64,000 bases of DNA, from positions 80,195-144,194 of the forward strand of contig CAYRZQ010000002.1 in NCBI GenBank assembly GCA_964428835.1, given 5' to 3'. The notes below the pieces were generated by a model that did no database searches, was not told the DNA's origin, and was given only the letters and a program-made list of their open reading frames with translations. Shown piece by piece: positions 7,729 to 15,526 of this stretch. A program made the translations under genes and the position numbers. The stretch is from JAIXWP01 sp964428835 (lineage in GTDB: Bacteria > Bacteroidota > Bacteroidia > Flavobacteriales_D > Sanyastnellaceae). Position 1 is the first letter of the stretch. The number at the start of each line of letters is the position of its first letter.

Positions 7729-7736
7729 CAAAAATA
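7729..7736 (-). promoter_or_regulatory. clpX -7 promoter element
   Basis: TATTTTTG on the minus strand fits TAnnTTTG, 21 bases upstream of the clpX start. It is inside the 43-bp gap shared with the divergent helicase gene, so the two promoters must overlap. Confidence 0.45.
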
Positions 7737-7750
7737 ACCATATTCGCTGC

Positions 7751-10700
7751 ATGGCTGACATCAAGAACTTTTATGTGCTAAAAAGTTCCGCCGGAAGCGG
7801 AAAAACCTATGCCCTCGTGAAGTTTTACCTTCAATTGGCACTGGGCACAAAAGACCATACCTACTACAAGCATATCCTCGCGATTACCTTTACCAATGCG
7901 GCTGCCGCAGAGATGAAGGAGCGCATCATTTTGCGTTTGAAAGAATTTAGCGTCCTACCAGAGCCGGGAGCGAAGCCAAATCAACTTTTTGAAGAAATAA
8001 AAGAAAAATTGGGCATTCCCGATCACGAATTGAGGATTCGGGCGGAAAAGACCCTTGTGCACATGCTGCACAACTATGGACTGATTGGTATTTCGACCAT
8101 TGATAGCTTTACGCACCGCATTGTGCGCAGCTTTGCCCGCGACCTCCGCCTCCATCCGGACTTCACCATTGAAATGGATACCGCGGCGTTCAATGAGCGC
8201 ATTGTGGATACCGTGCTAGATCAGATAGGCTCCAATCCAGAATTGACGACATATTTGGAAAAATTTGCTCTCGAAAATTATGAGTCCGAAAAGAGTTTTA
8301 AAATCAGAGGCAATCTAGAACAGGTCTGTTATCAACTCGGGAATGAAGAATCAATAGCAGCACTGAAAGAAATTGAAGTATTGGGACTCAGCGACTTTGA
8401 CCGCATTCGTAAACAGCTCTTTGAAATCATCCGCAACTACGAGCGTAAGCTGGAAATACCATGCAGGAAGGCCATTGAAGCATCGGATGCCGCCGGATTG
8501 GTGATTTCTGATTACGCTCATAAAAAAACTTCTGCTTTCGCCTATTTCCATAAGCTGCTTCAAGGCATTATAGAATTACCTGGCAAACGTTTTCGCGATA
8601 CCGTTAACAAGCCCAACAGCTGGTTTGCCGCTAAAGTGCCCGCTGCAATCAAAATGAAGGTAGAGCAAGTACTCCCCACCTTAAATGAGTGCGCAGCGGA
8701 AGTATTAGAAATCATAGATAGTCGTGATTTCGAAAATTATAAAATCGCAGAAAACGCCGCGAATGTCGTCTATAGTATGGGCATGCTTGCAAAGCTTGCC
8801 CTTGTGGCGCGCGAACTGAAAGAGGAAGAAAATCTTGTCTTAATTCAAGATTTTCAAAAAATAATTTCTGAAATAGTCAATGACAATCCTGCGCCCTTCA
8901 TCTATGAGCGTGTAGGCGAGCGTTACAATCATATACTCTTTGACGAATTTCAAGATACATCGGGATTGCAATGGAGCAATTTTTTACCCTTGATAGAAAA
9001 CGCCTTGTCCAAAGGACACTTCAACTTGTTGGTGGGTGATGGCAAGCAAGCCATCTATCGCTGGCGTAATGGTAAGGCTGAACAGTTTGTGAAATTACCT
9101 GAATTGCTTGGAGACCAACTTCCAGAGAGAAGACAAGCTATTCAATACAATTATCAAAAAGGAGTACTAAACAAAAATTTTCGCAGTTCTGCGGCAATTA
9201 TCGATTTCAACAATCAACTTTATAAAAGATATGAAGAAGGTGAATCGCTCATACTTGCTAAGGACGTTTATGAAGACCAGGCCCAAGAAAAAGTAAAAGA
9301 GGCGCAAGGTTACGTCGAAGTATTTATTAATGCTGAAGAGAAAAAAAATAAAACCGAACAATCACTCGGTTATATCGTCAGCACCGTTCAAAAGTGCATT
9401 GCTGACGGTTATGATCCCGGGGATATTGCTATACTTACGAGGAAAGGAGGAAAAGATGCAGGCCCCATCTCTGCAGCACTCTTTCAGGCGGGTATTCAAG
9501 TGGTGACAAAGGAAAGTTTTTTGCTGGCCAATTCACCAAAAGTAAAGCTAGTCATGGCATTCTTAAAATACATGACTCAGCCAGATCACCTTTATAGTCG
9601 CGTGAGCATTTGGCAAAATCTCTGTTTGCTTTTTCCACAGCGATTTAACCTTCGGGGACTTACGGAAAACTATTCCATTAGACTTGAGAAACAAATCATA
9701 CCGGATACCATACTATTTTTTGAAAAAGAATATCCGAATGTTACTGAAGTGAACATGTTGCTCAGTGCCATTGAAATTGCAGAGACAACGATTCGATTAT
9801 TTGATTTGGAAAAAGATGTATTTCTGGAGTTCTTATGCGATCACCTTACGCGCCTGAGTACTCAAAAGGATTATTCCCTTCAAGAGATATGCGAGTGGTG
9901 GGAAGATCAGCGCGAGAAGTTGTACATCTCAGCGCAAGAAGGAAATGACAAGGTAAATATCATGACTATTCATAAAAGTAAAGGTCTTCAATTTCCTGTA
10001 GTCATCTACCCTCGCTTTTCAGGTCGTGACAATGGCAATGAAATTTGGCTAGAAGTAGATCCAGAGATATTTGGTCTATCAAAGTTTATTTACAAGAATA
10101 ATAAATCAACGATACATGAAGACATGCCACAAGCAGTGAAACATGATATCGAAATGACCACACTGGACAAACTAAACCTGTGTTATGTTGCCACAACGCG
10201 ACCAGAAGAGAGACTTTATATATTGATTGAAGAAAAAGGTGCTGATACCATTTCTAAAGAAATGATAACCCACGCCACGAGCTCTATGACCGCGGTCGAT
10301 GGGCATTATGTAAAGGGTGAAACAGCTGAACCGCAGCGCCAACGTCGTGCTCTTCAAAATAATCTCATGATTGATGGAAATGTAAAACCGAATGTTCATT
10401 CGGCACAGTTGCGTTATACTGTTTTAAAAGAAAAAATACTTGAGCACCAAGAGCAGCGATTGCTTGGAACAATCATACACGAGTGTCTAAGTCATATAAT
10501 GCTTCCAGTAGATATTGATCACGCAATTAAAAAAGTGATGCCTAAGTATCCGATGTTCAATAGTTCGCAGTATCCGCGCTTGGCGCAAGAGTTACTACGC
10601 ATTTGTGATCATCCTTCATTGCGCAAATGGTTTAGTAATGAAGTCAAAATCTTTAATGAGCGTGAAATCATTTTACCTAACGGTATGCCTATAAGACCAG

Positions 10701-10879
10701 ACCGCGTGGTAATCAATGATAATGGCTGGGATGTGATTGATTTTAAAACAGGTGCTCGATCAAAAAAACACTTGGATCAAATCAAGCAGTATCGAGATGA
10801 ACTTGAAAAAATAAGCGGACAGCCAACCAAGGGTTATCTTGTGTACACCGATGATATGGAAGTGGTGGCATTAGGATAG
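7751..10879 (+). CDS. AddA/RecB-like UvrD-family helicase with C-terminal PD-(D/E)XK nuclease
   Basis: I take the ATG at 7751 as start, giving 1042 residues; the longer open frame would run into the divergent clpX gene. Superfamily 1 helicase motifs are in order: I SSAGSGKT (12-19), II ILFDEFQDTSG (near 398), III GDGKQAIYRWRNG, IV NKNFRSS, V NIMTIHKSKGLQFPVV (near 736), and VI YVATTRPEERLYIL (near 811). The last 140 residues form a RecB-type nuclease: GTIIHECLSH (near 906), PDRVVINDNGWDVIDFKTG (983-1001) and QIKQYRDEL. This is the layout of AddA, the helicase-nuclease of double-strand-break end processing. An AddB partner, which in this phylum is often encoded nearby, is not in the window. 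It could also be a stand-alone RecB-like enzyme. Confidence 0.85.
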   Translation: MADIKNFYVLKSSAGSGKTYALVKFYLQLALGTKDHTYYKHILAITFTNAAAAEMKERIILRLKEFSVLPEPGAKPNQLFEEIKEKLGIPDHELRIRAEKTLVHMLHNYGLIGISTIDSFTHRIVRSFARDLRLHPDFTIEMDTAAFNERIVDTVLDQIGSNPELTTYLEKFALENYESEKSFKIRGNLEQVCYQLGNEESIAALKEIEVLGLSDFDRIRKQLFEIIRNYERKLEIPCRKAIEASDAAGLVISDYAHKKTSAFAYFHKLLQGIIELPGKRFRDTVNKPNSWFAAKVPAAIKMKVEQVLPTLNECAAEVLEIIDSRDFENYKIAENAANVVYSMGMLAKLALVARELKEEENLVLIQDFQKIISEIVNDNPAPFIYERVGERYNHILFDEFQDTSGLQWSNFLPLIENALSKGHFNLLVGDGKQAIYRWRNGKAEQFVKLPELLGDQLPERRQAIQYNYQKGVLNKNFRSSAAIIDFNNQLYKRYEEGESLILAKDVYEDQAQEKVKEAQGYVEVFINAEEKKNKTEQSLGYIVSTVQKCIADGYDPGDIAILTRKGGKDAGPISAALFQAGIQVVTKESFLLANSPKVKLVMAFLKYMTQPDHLYSRVSIWQNLCLLFPQRFNLRGLTENYSIRLEKQIIPDTILFFEKEYPNVTEVNMLLSAIEIAETTIRLFDLEKDVFLEFLCDHLTRLSTQKDYSLQEICEWWEDQREKLYISAQEGNDKVNIMTIHKSKGLQFPVVIYPRFSGRDNGNEIWLEVDPEIFGLSKFIYKNNKSTIHEDMPQAVKHDIEMTTLDKLNLCYVATTRPEERLYILIEEKGADTISKEMITHATSSMTAVDGHYVKGETAEPQRQRRALQNNLMIDGNVKPNVHSAQLRYTVLKEKILEHQEQRLLGTIIHECLSHIMLPVDIDHAIKKVMPKYPMFNSSQYPRLAQELLRICDHPSLRKWFSNEVKIFNEREIILPNGMPIRPDRVVINDNGWDVIDFKTGARSKKHLDQIKQYRDELEKISGQPTKGYLVYTDDMEVVALG

Positions 10880-11016
10880 AACTTTAAAATAGCTACTCAA
10901 TTTGCGGGCGCGAAATATTTTCTAATAGGTGGGGTGAAAATAAAATTCAATGTAAAAGGTCTGTGAGTGCTTGAAAGCAAGTCAACTTACACTCCAACCT
11001 AACCTATCTCCCGATT

Positions 11017-11352
11017 ATGAAATATTTACTTTTTGTATTGTTTACAATAACTCAACTCACCTCTATTGGTGCCGCAAAAGATTCAACTCTTTTTCTTTAC
11101 AGTGATGAGCTAAAGCCCAGTGGTGACCGCATGTTTGTGCGATTCAGCAACAAAGAAGCTGGAGATGTTATCATTCGAATTTATAATGATCAAGGCTCAA
11201 TGATAAAAGAGTTTATTGATAAATCGGTGGAGCCAGGATTTCACCAAGTGCTCATTACATTAAGCGCAATGAGAGCAGGAAAGTATGCCTTATCCATACA
11301 GTTAAATTCGGAAAGGTGTTCTGCTATTTTTATAATGCATGAAGAGAAATAA
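11017..11352 (+). CDS. Small secreted protein resembling an isolated T9SS-type C-terminal domain (paralogue 1)
   Basis: This 111-residue protein has a signal peptide (MKYLLFVLFTITQLTSIGAA). The mature 90 residues form one beta-rich module: FVRFSNKEAGDVIIRIYND, then GSMIKEFIDKSVEPGFHQVLI, then AGKYALSIQLNSERCSAIFI. The order of a strand pair with a turn at D-Q-G, a G-x-H-x-V strand and an A-G-x-Y-x-L-x-I strand resembles the T9SS type A sorting domain, but without a cargo protein attached. That resemblance is inference. A paralogue of exactly the same length lies at 12793-13128, with well over half of the residues identical. The two genes flank an MBL-fold hydrolase gene on the other strand. 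Function unknown. Confidence 0.7.
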   Translation: MKYLLFVLFTITQLTSIGAAKDSTLFLYSDELKPSGDRMFVRFSNKEAGDVIIRIYNDQGSMIKEFIDKSVEPGFHQVLITLSAMRAGKYALSIQLNSERCSAIFIMHEEK

Positions 11353-11389
11353 CGCTATGAAAGCCTGTTACTATAGAATACGTTTTTGT

Positions 11390-11592
11390 CAAAATCTGCT
11401 CGGCTTGACATGTAAAGAAATAAATTTCTTTGCGAGGTGGGGGGAAACCAAATGTGGTTGTATAGAGTACATTAGCAACAGATAACGACAACGATTATAT
11501 CCAATCATAAAGAAGCTACAGCCGGCGAAGGAAGTAACCGGATTTGTAAAGCGAGTGCAAAACTTAAGTCCTGCCACGGCGGGACTTTTGTT
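11390..11592 (+). ncRNA. Possible structured RNA ending in an intrinsic terminator
   Basis: The 241-bp gap between convergent genes has no coding frame I trust, but it has strong pairing potential. CTCGgCTTgACA (11399-11410) pairs with TGTaAAGCGAG (11545-11555) as an outer stem with one bulge and one mismatch. Inside are the hairpins AAAGAAA-TAAA-TTTCTTT (near 11414-11431) and ACCA-AATG-TGGT (near 11446-11459). A terminator follows at 11566-11590. The shape, a long closing stem with inner hairpins and a terminator, would suit a 6S-like or other small RNA, but I recognise no family. It could simply be a long 3' untranslated region. Confidence 0.35.
11566..11590 (+). terminator. Intrinsic terminator between convergent genes
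   Basis: AAGTCC-T-GCC-AC-GGC-G-GGACTT forms a nine-pair stem with one internal mismatch, followed by TTGTTTTT on the plus strand. It would end the paralogue-1 transcript or the candidate RNA upstream. It is close enough to the hydrolase stop codon (11594) to act from the other strand as well, though its T-run there is weak. Confidence 0.75.
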
Positions 11593-11593
11593 T

Positions 11594-12619
11594 TTATGGC
11601 TTTTCAAACCATCGACTAGAAGGATAGTGATCACCCACGATCACTTTTTCACCAATCATAGGTGTTGTGATTTGAAGTCCCTTTGCTTTTGCAGCTTCAC
11701 TTACTAGCAATGGCGGTTCATTCCATGCATGAAATGCCAAGGCAAACTTGGAGTAGTGAACCGGCATTAGAACTTTTGCCTTTAAATCAATGGCCGCCTG
11801 GGCGGTTTGTTCGGGCTGCATGTGGATGTAGGGCCACATTTTATTGTACTGACCGCATTCAAGAAGAGCAATGTCAAAGCCATCGAATTTTTCCCCAATC
11901 TCTCCAAAAAACTCATCATATCCCGAATCTCCTCCTAAAAAGAGGCGATGATTAGGTGACTCTAAAACGAAAGAGCTCCAAAACGTGCGTGCTCTTTGGA
12001 TGCCCCGTCCAGAAAAGTGACGTGCAGGAGTTGCTGTAATTTTCATTTTCGCAAACTCGTAAGATTCCCACCAATCAAGCTCAGTAATGATATCAGGATT
12101 GAATCCCCAATAAACAAGGTGTGACTTTACACCGAGACTGCAAACAATGTTTGATACTCGAGATCTCAAAGCCACGATTGTTTTATAATCCAAATGATCG
12201 TAGTGATCATGTGTGAGAATGAGTAAGTCGATGGGAGGCATATCGGCAACCCCATAAACGTCAGCGCCTTTAAACGCTTTCACAAAACCCTTCACGGGTG
12301 AGGCTCCGCCGCTGAACACGGGGTCCACAAGAATATTTTTATTCTCAATTGCAATATGATAGCTGCTGTGACCGAACCAAGTAATCACGGGGAGGTCTGA
12401 TAATCCCGTAGTGATTTCAGTTTTTTTGCTTGGCAGGACACCACTGGGTTTGAGATGAGGGGAACGACCAAATATACCCTTGGTGAAGTTTACGAAGCTC
12501 GCCTCCTCACCCATCATCTTGGTTTCGGTTGCATTGGTAAAAAAGCCATTGCTGAAACGCTCCGAGCGCTCAAAAGCTGATTGATGTGTCTTATTGGGAT
12601 TTTTACCAAAAACTTTCAT
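11594..12619 (-). CDS. MBL-fold metallohydrolase, UlaG/NAPE-PLD-like
   Basis: The product is 341 residues from the ATG at 12619; a GTG four codons upstream (12631) would sit only about ten bases after the promoter element TAGCTTTG (12649-12642). The metallo-beta-lactamase signature is LILTHDHYDHLD, preceded by ITWFGHSSYHI and ILVDPVF, and followed by TPARHFSGRG, GGDSGYDE and MPVHYSKFALAFHAWNEP. This arrangement matches the UlaG / N-acylphosphatidylethanolamine phospholipase D-like branch, whose bacterial members act on phosphodiester or lactone substrates. There is no signal peptide, so it should be cytoplasmic. It is flanked by the two small secreted paralogues, both on the opposite strand. 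The substrate is unknown. Confidence 0.85.
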   Translation of the reverse strand: MKVFGKNPNKTHQSAFERSERFSNGFFTNATETKMMGEEASFVNFTKGIFGRSPHLKPSGVLPSKKTEITTGLSDLPVITWFGHSSYHIAIENKNILVDPVFSGGASPVKGFVKAFKGADVYGVADMPPIDLLILTHDHYDHLDYKTIVALRSRVSNIVCSLGVKSHLVYWGFNPDIITELDWWESYEFAKMKITATPARHFSGRGIQRARTFWSSFVLESPNHRLFLGGDSGYDEFFGEIGEKFDGFDIALLECGQYNKMWPYIHMQPEQTAQAAIDLKAKVLMPVHYSKFALAFHAWNEPPLLVSEAAKAKGLQITTPMIGEKVIVGDHYPSSRWFEKP

Positions 12620-12641
12620 ATTACTGATCACGATTTGGATG

Positions 12642-12649
12642 CAAAGCTA
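12642..12649 (-). promoter_or_regulatory. -7 promoter element of the MBL-fold hydrolase gene
   Basis: TAGCTTTG on the minus strand fits TAnnTTTG. The expected transcript start, around 12634, favours the ATG at 12619 over the GTG at 12631. Confidence 0.45.
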
Positions 12650-12792
12650 AATGCAGGGAAGACAACGATGTGTTCAATTTTTCTGAAATGTCTAAAAATG
12701 ATTCTGAATCGCATTGTAATGGTAACTATTCGTTGTTGAAAAAGCTTTTAATGGCACTTAGAGCCTTGAAGACTGACGGCTACCTTGCATCC

Positions 12793-13128
12793 ATGAAGCC
12801 TTTGCTTTTAGTACTTTTTACAATAACTCAACTTTCGGTGTCCGCAATGGACATCGACACGACGCTTTGCTTATTCAGCGATGAAATGCAACCCGTCGGC
12901 AATCGTATGTTCGTTCGCTACAGCAACAAGCATTATGGTGATTTAATCATCCGAATACACAACGAACAGGGAATAACTATCAAAGAATTCATCGACAGCG
13001 GAGTAGAGCCTGGATTTCATCAAACTCTCTTACCTTTGACTGATATGGAAAGCGGTAAATACACCATTTCCATTGTATTGAACAATGAGCGTTGCTCAGC
13101 AGTCTTTATCAAGCCAGAAGATGAATAA
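12793..13128 (+). CDS. Small secreted protein resembling an isolated T9SS-type C-terminal domain (paralogue 2)
   Basis: The ATG at 12793 gives 111 residues with a signal peptide (MKPLLLVLFTITQLSVSA), exactly the length of paralogue 1. The longer frame from 12670 adds 41 residues without a plausible signal. Shared blocks with paralogue 1 include VLFTITQL, RMFVR-SNK, KEFID, VEPGFHQ, GKY and NERCSA-FI, so the pair arose by duplication. The shared cysteine in ERCSA is the only Cys common to both. The start of the next gene (13121) overlaps its stop by eight bases, so this copy is translationally coupled to a DUF4286 gene, unlike paralogue 1. Confidence 0.7.
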   Translation: MKPLLLVLFTITQLSVSAMDIDTTLCLFSDEMQPVGNRMFVRYSNKHYGDLIIRIHNEQGITIKEFIDSGVEPGFHQTLLPLTDMESGKYTISIVLNNERCSAVFIKPEDE

Positions 13129-13465
13129 AATATTATACAACGTCACCGTAAGCATCGACGCGGAGATTGAACAAGAGTGGTTAGAATGGATGAAAACAGT
13201 CCATATTCCAGACGTGATGCGCACCGGCTTCTTTTTAGAAAATCGCATTTGTCGTGTGCATGCTTTTGAAGAAGGCGGCCTGACCTATGCAATTCAATAT
13301 GTGGCACGCAGCATGGCAGATTATGAGCAGTACCAAAAGGAGTGCGCCCCCACCCTGCAAGCCGATCACACCAAGCGTTATGGTGGCAGATTTGAAGCTT
13401 TCCGGACAGTATTGGAAATCGTTCACGAGTACCAAACAGCAATGCCCGACATTAGCGCCAACTAA
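13121..13465 (+). CDS. DUF4286 family protein
   Basis: This 114-residue protein starts at the ATG at 13121, overlapping the upstream stop. It begins MNKILYNVTVSIDAEIEQEWLEWMKTVHIPDVMRTGFF, the typical opening of DUF4286 proteins (ILYNVTVxID...EQEWLxWMKxxHIPxVxxTGxF), and has the conserved GLTYAIQYVARS and YGGRFEAFRTVLE. The family is small, cytoplasmic and widespread in Bacteroidota; it looks like a ferredoxin-fold (dimeric alpha-beta barrel) domain. No function is established. It is coupled to the small secreted paralogue upstream and is followed after 44 bp by a membrane protein. Confidence 0.85.
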   Translation: MNKILYNVTVSIDAEIEQEWLEWMKTVHIPDVMRTGFFLENRICRVHAFEEGGLTYAIQYVARSMADYEQYQKECAPTLQADHTKRYGGRFEAFRTVLEIVHEYQTAMPDISAN

Positions 13466-13509
13466 AACCTTCCTTGCTTACCTTTGGAACCCAATAAATA
13501 CCCTCTATT

Positions 13510-13965
13510 ATGATTACAGGACTTGTACACCTCCACTCTACACTCCGATGGGTGTTGCTTATTTTATTAGTTGCAACCATCGTTGATAGCCTTCTACGCA
13601 TGTATCGCTCATTCAATGCGACTGACAAGAAACTCGCATTGTTTACCCTAGCCACTTTGCATACACAGATCATCATAGGTCTTGCGCTCTATTTCTTTGG
13701 CGATCATGTGGGCCAGTTTATCGAGGCAGGAGATGTAATGAAAGACAGTGTGAGCCGTTTTTGGGTGGTTGAACACTTCGCGGGAATGGTGCTTGCTGCA
13801 GTATTCGTGACTGTAGGATATTCAAGAGCGAAGCGCGCCTCAGAAAAGTGGGCGAAACATCGCTTCATCTTCGTTTACTATACCATCGGCTTTATTCTCA
13901 TCATGCTTTCTATTCCATGGCCATTTAGAGAAGCAGCCAAAGCTTTGGGCATTGGTTGGTTTTAA
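13510..13965 (+). CDS. Four-helix membrane protein, often annotated cytochrome b-like
   Basis: The product is 151 residues with four predicted membrane helices (about 10-28, 43-63, 83-105 and 121-142). It starts MITGLVHLHSTLRWVLLILL, and further histidines occur at the helix ends (LHTQIIIGL, VVEHFAGM). Short membrane proteins of this type in Bacteroidota are often labelled cytochrome b because of these His residues. Haem binding is not established for them. The next gene, eight bases downstream, encodes a monohaem cytochrome c lipoprotein, which makes an electron-transfer role plausible. I would treat the haem assignment as a hypothesis. Confidence 0.55.
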   Translation: MITGLVHLHSTLRWVLLILLVATIVDSLLRMYRSFNATDKKLALFTLATLHTQIIIGLALYFFGDHVGQFIEAGDVMKDSVSRFWVVEHFAGMVLAAVFVTVGYSRAKRASEKWAKHRFIFVYYTIGFILIMLSIPWPFREAAKALGIGWF

Positions 13966-13973
13966 TTTTTTCT

Positions 13974-14300
13974 ATGAAAAAAATAGTCTTTTCAATAATA
14001 GTAGTAACCTTCCTTTTTGCTTGTGGTTCGTCCGGCAAAGAGCAAGGGTCTAATGGCACTGCCGGTGCAGAACAGTTTGATGTTGAAAAAACATACAACC
14101 GCAAATGTGGTATTTGTCACGGCAGAGATGGCAAGTTGATGGCATCTGGTTCTCCTGATCTCACCATCAGCAAACTATCGAAAGAAGAAGTAGTAGCCAT
14201 TATTACAAATGGAAAAAATAATATGCCACCGCAACGGGATATTTTGAGCAAAGAAGAAATAGCAGCGGTAGCAGATTATGCAATGAAACTAAGGAAGTAG
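13974..14300 (+). CDS. Monohaem cytochrome c lipoprotein
   Basis: The ATG at 13974 gives 108 residues; an earlier ATG at 13956 overlaps the upstream gene and adds six residues before the signal. The signal MKKIVFSIIVVTFLFAC ends in a lipobox with C17. The haem site is CGICH (C45, C48, H49), and the likely distal ligand is M84 in KNNMPPQRD, so this is a class I cytochrome c domain anchored by lipid. It is probably an electron carrier on the periplasmic face. It follows the four-helix membrane protein by eight bases and probably shares its transcript; hflX follows closely. Confidence 0.9.
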   Translation: MKKIVFSIIVVTFLFACGSSGKEQGSNGTAGAEQFDVEKTYNRKCGICHGRDGKLMASGSPDLTISKLSKEEVVAIITNGKNNMPPQRDILSKEEIAAVADYAMKLRK

Positions 14301-14315
14301 GATTTGAAATCAAAA

Positions 14316-15524
14316 ATGATAGACACTGCCAAGAAGCAGGAAACCTGTGTACTGGTAGGTATTGTAACCAAACAACAGTCGCGCGAATTATTGGATGAGT
14401 ACTTGGATGAATTGGCATTCCTTGCGCTCACGGCAAACGCTGTTTGTCTGAAGAGATTCACACAAAATCTCGATCACCCCGATTCACGCACTTTCGTAGG
14501 CAGCGGCAAACTCAATGAGATCAAGGCTTACGTGGATGAATACAAACCAGACATGATCATTTTTGATGATGAGTTGGCTCCTTCACAAATTCGAAATCTG
14601 GAAAAAGAATTCAAAGACAAGGGAGTAAAAATTCTCGATCGCAATAATCTTATCCTGGACATCTTTGCAAGTCGTGCGCGCACAGCTCACTCGAAAACGC
14701 AAGTGGAGCTGGCGCAATATCAATATATGCTCCCCCGCCTTACGCGCATGTGGACCCACTTGGAAAAACAACGTGGTGGAATCGGGATGCGTGGTCCTGG
14801 TGAACAGGAGATTGAAACTGACCGAAGAATAGTGCGAGATCGCATTGCCAAGCTCAAAGAAGATCTCAAAGAAATCGATAAGCAAAAAAGTATTCAACGC
14901 AGCAATCGCGGTGCGATGGTGCGCGTAGCGCTTGTCGGATATACCAACGTAGGAAAGAGCACACTCATGAATGTGCTTTCGAAGTCTGATGTTTTTGCCG
15001 AAAATAAATTATTCGCAACTCTCGACACAACGGTTCGAAAAGTAGTTTTGAAAAATTTGCCTTTCTTACTTTCAGACACAGTAGGATTCATTCGCAAACT
15101 GCCGCACCAGTTGATTGAGAGTTTCAAATCCACTCTTGATGAAACGCGCGAAGCAGATTTGCTCGTGCACGTTGTGGACATCTCACATCCTCAATTTGAA
15201 GATCATTTTAATGTGGTGAATTCCACTTTACAAGAAATTGGAAGTGGGGATAAGCCAACGATCATTGTGTTCAACAAAATCGACGCATATAAGCACGTTG
15301 AAAAGGATGAAGATGATCTCACACCGATGACTCGTGAGAATATTAATTTAGAAGAATTGAAAAAATCATGGATGGCAAAAATTCCAGACCATGATGTCAT
15401 CTTCATCTCTGCTATTGAAAAAAGTAATATGGAACAGTTCCGCGATTTACTTTACGAGCGCGTGCGCGAGATTCACATCACGCGTTTCCCATACAATGAT
15501 TTTCTATTTGAAATAGAACAGTAA
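14316..15524 (+). CDS. hflX: GTPase HflX
   Basis: The ATG at 14316 gives 402 residues; a TTG at 14304 would add four. The N-terminal HflX domain includes TFVGSGKLNEIKAYV, IFDDELAPSQIRNLE and ILDRNNLILDIFASRARTAHSKTQVELAQYQYMLPRL, followed by the family's GGIGMRGPGEQEIETDRR. The GTPase core has G1 GYTNVGKS (about 207-214), the G3 SDTVGFIRKLP and the G4 NKID. HflX binds the 50S subunit and rescues stalled or hibernating ribosomes after stress. It lies 15 bp after the cytochrome c gene and ends two bases before the convergent guanylyltransferase gene. Confidence 0.97.
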   Translation: MIDTAKKQETCVLVGIVTKQQSRELLDEYLDELAFLALTANAVCLKRFTQNLDHPDSRTFVGSGKLNEIKAYVDEYKPDMIIFDDELAPSQIRNLEKEFKDKGVKILDRNNLILDIFASRARTAHSKTQVELAQYQYMLPRLTRMWTHLEKQRGGIGMRGPGEQEIETDRRIVRDRIAKLKEDLKEIDKQKSIQRSNRGAMVRVALVGYTNVGKSTLMNVLSKSDVFAENKLFATLDTTVRKVVLKNLPFLLSDTVGFIRKLPHQLIESFKSTLDETREADLLVHVVDISHPQFEDHFNVVNSTLQEIGSGDKPTIIVFNKIDAYKHVEKDEDDLTPMTRENINLEELKKSWMAKIPDHDVIFISAIEKSNMEQFRDLLYERVREIHITRFPYNDFLFEIEQ

Positions 15525-15526
15525 TT

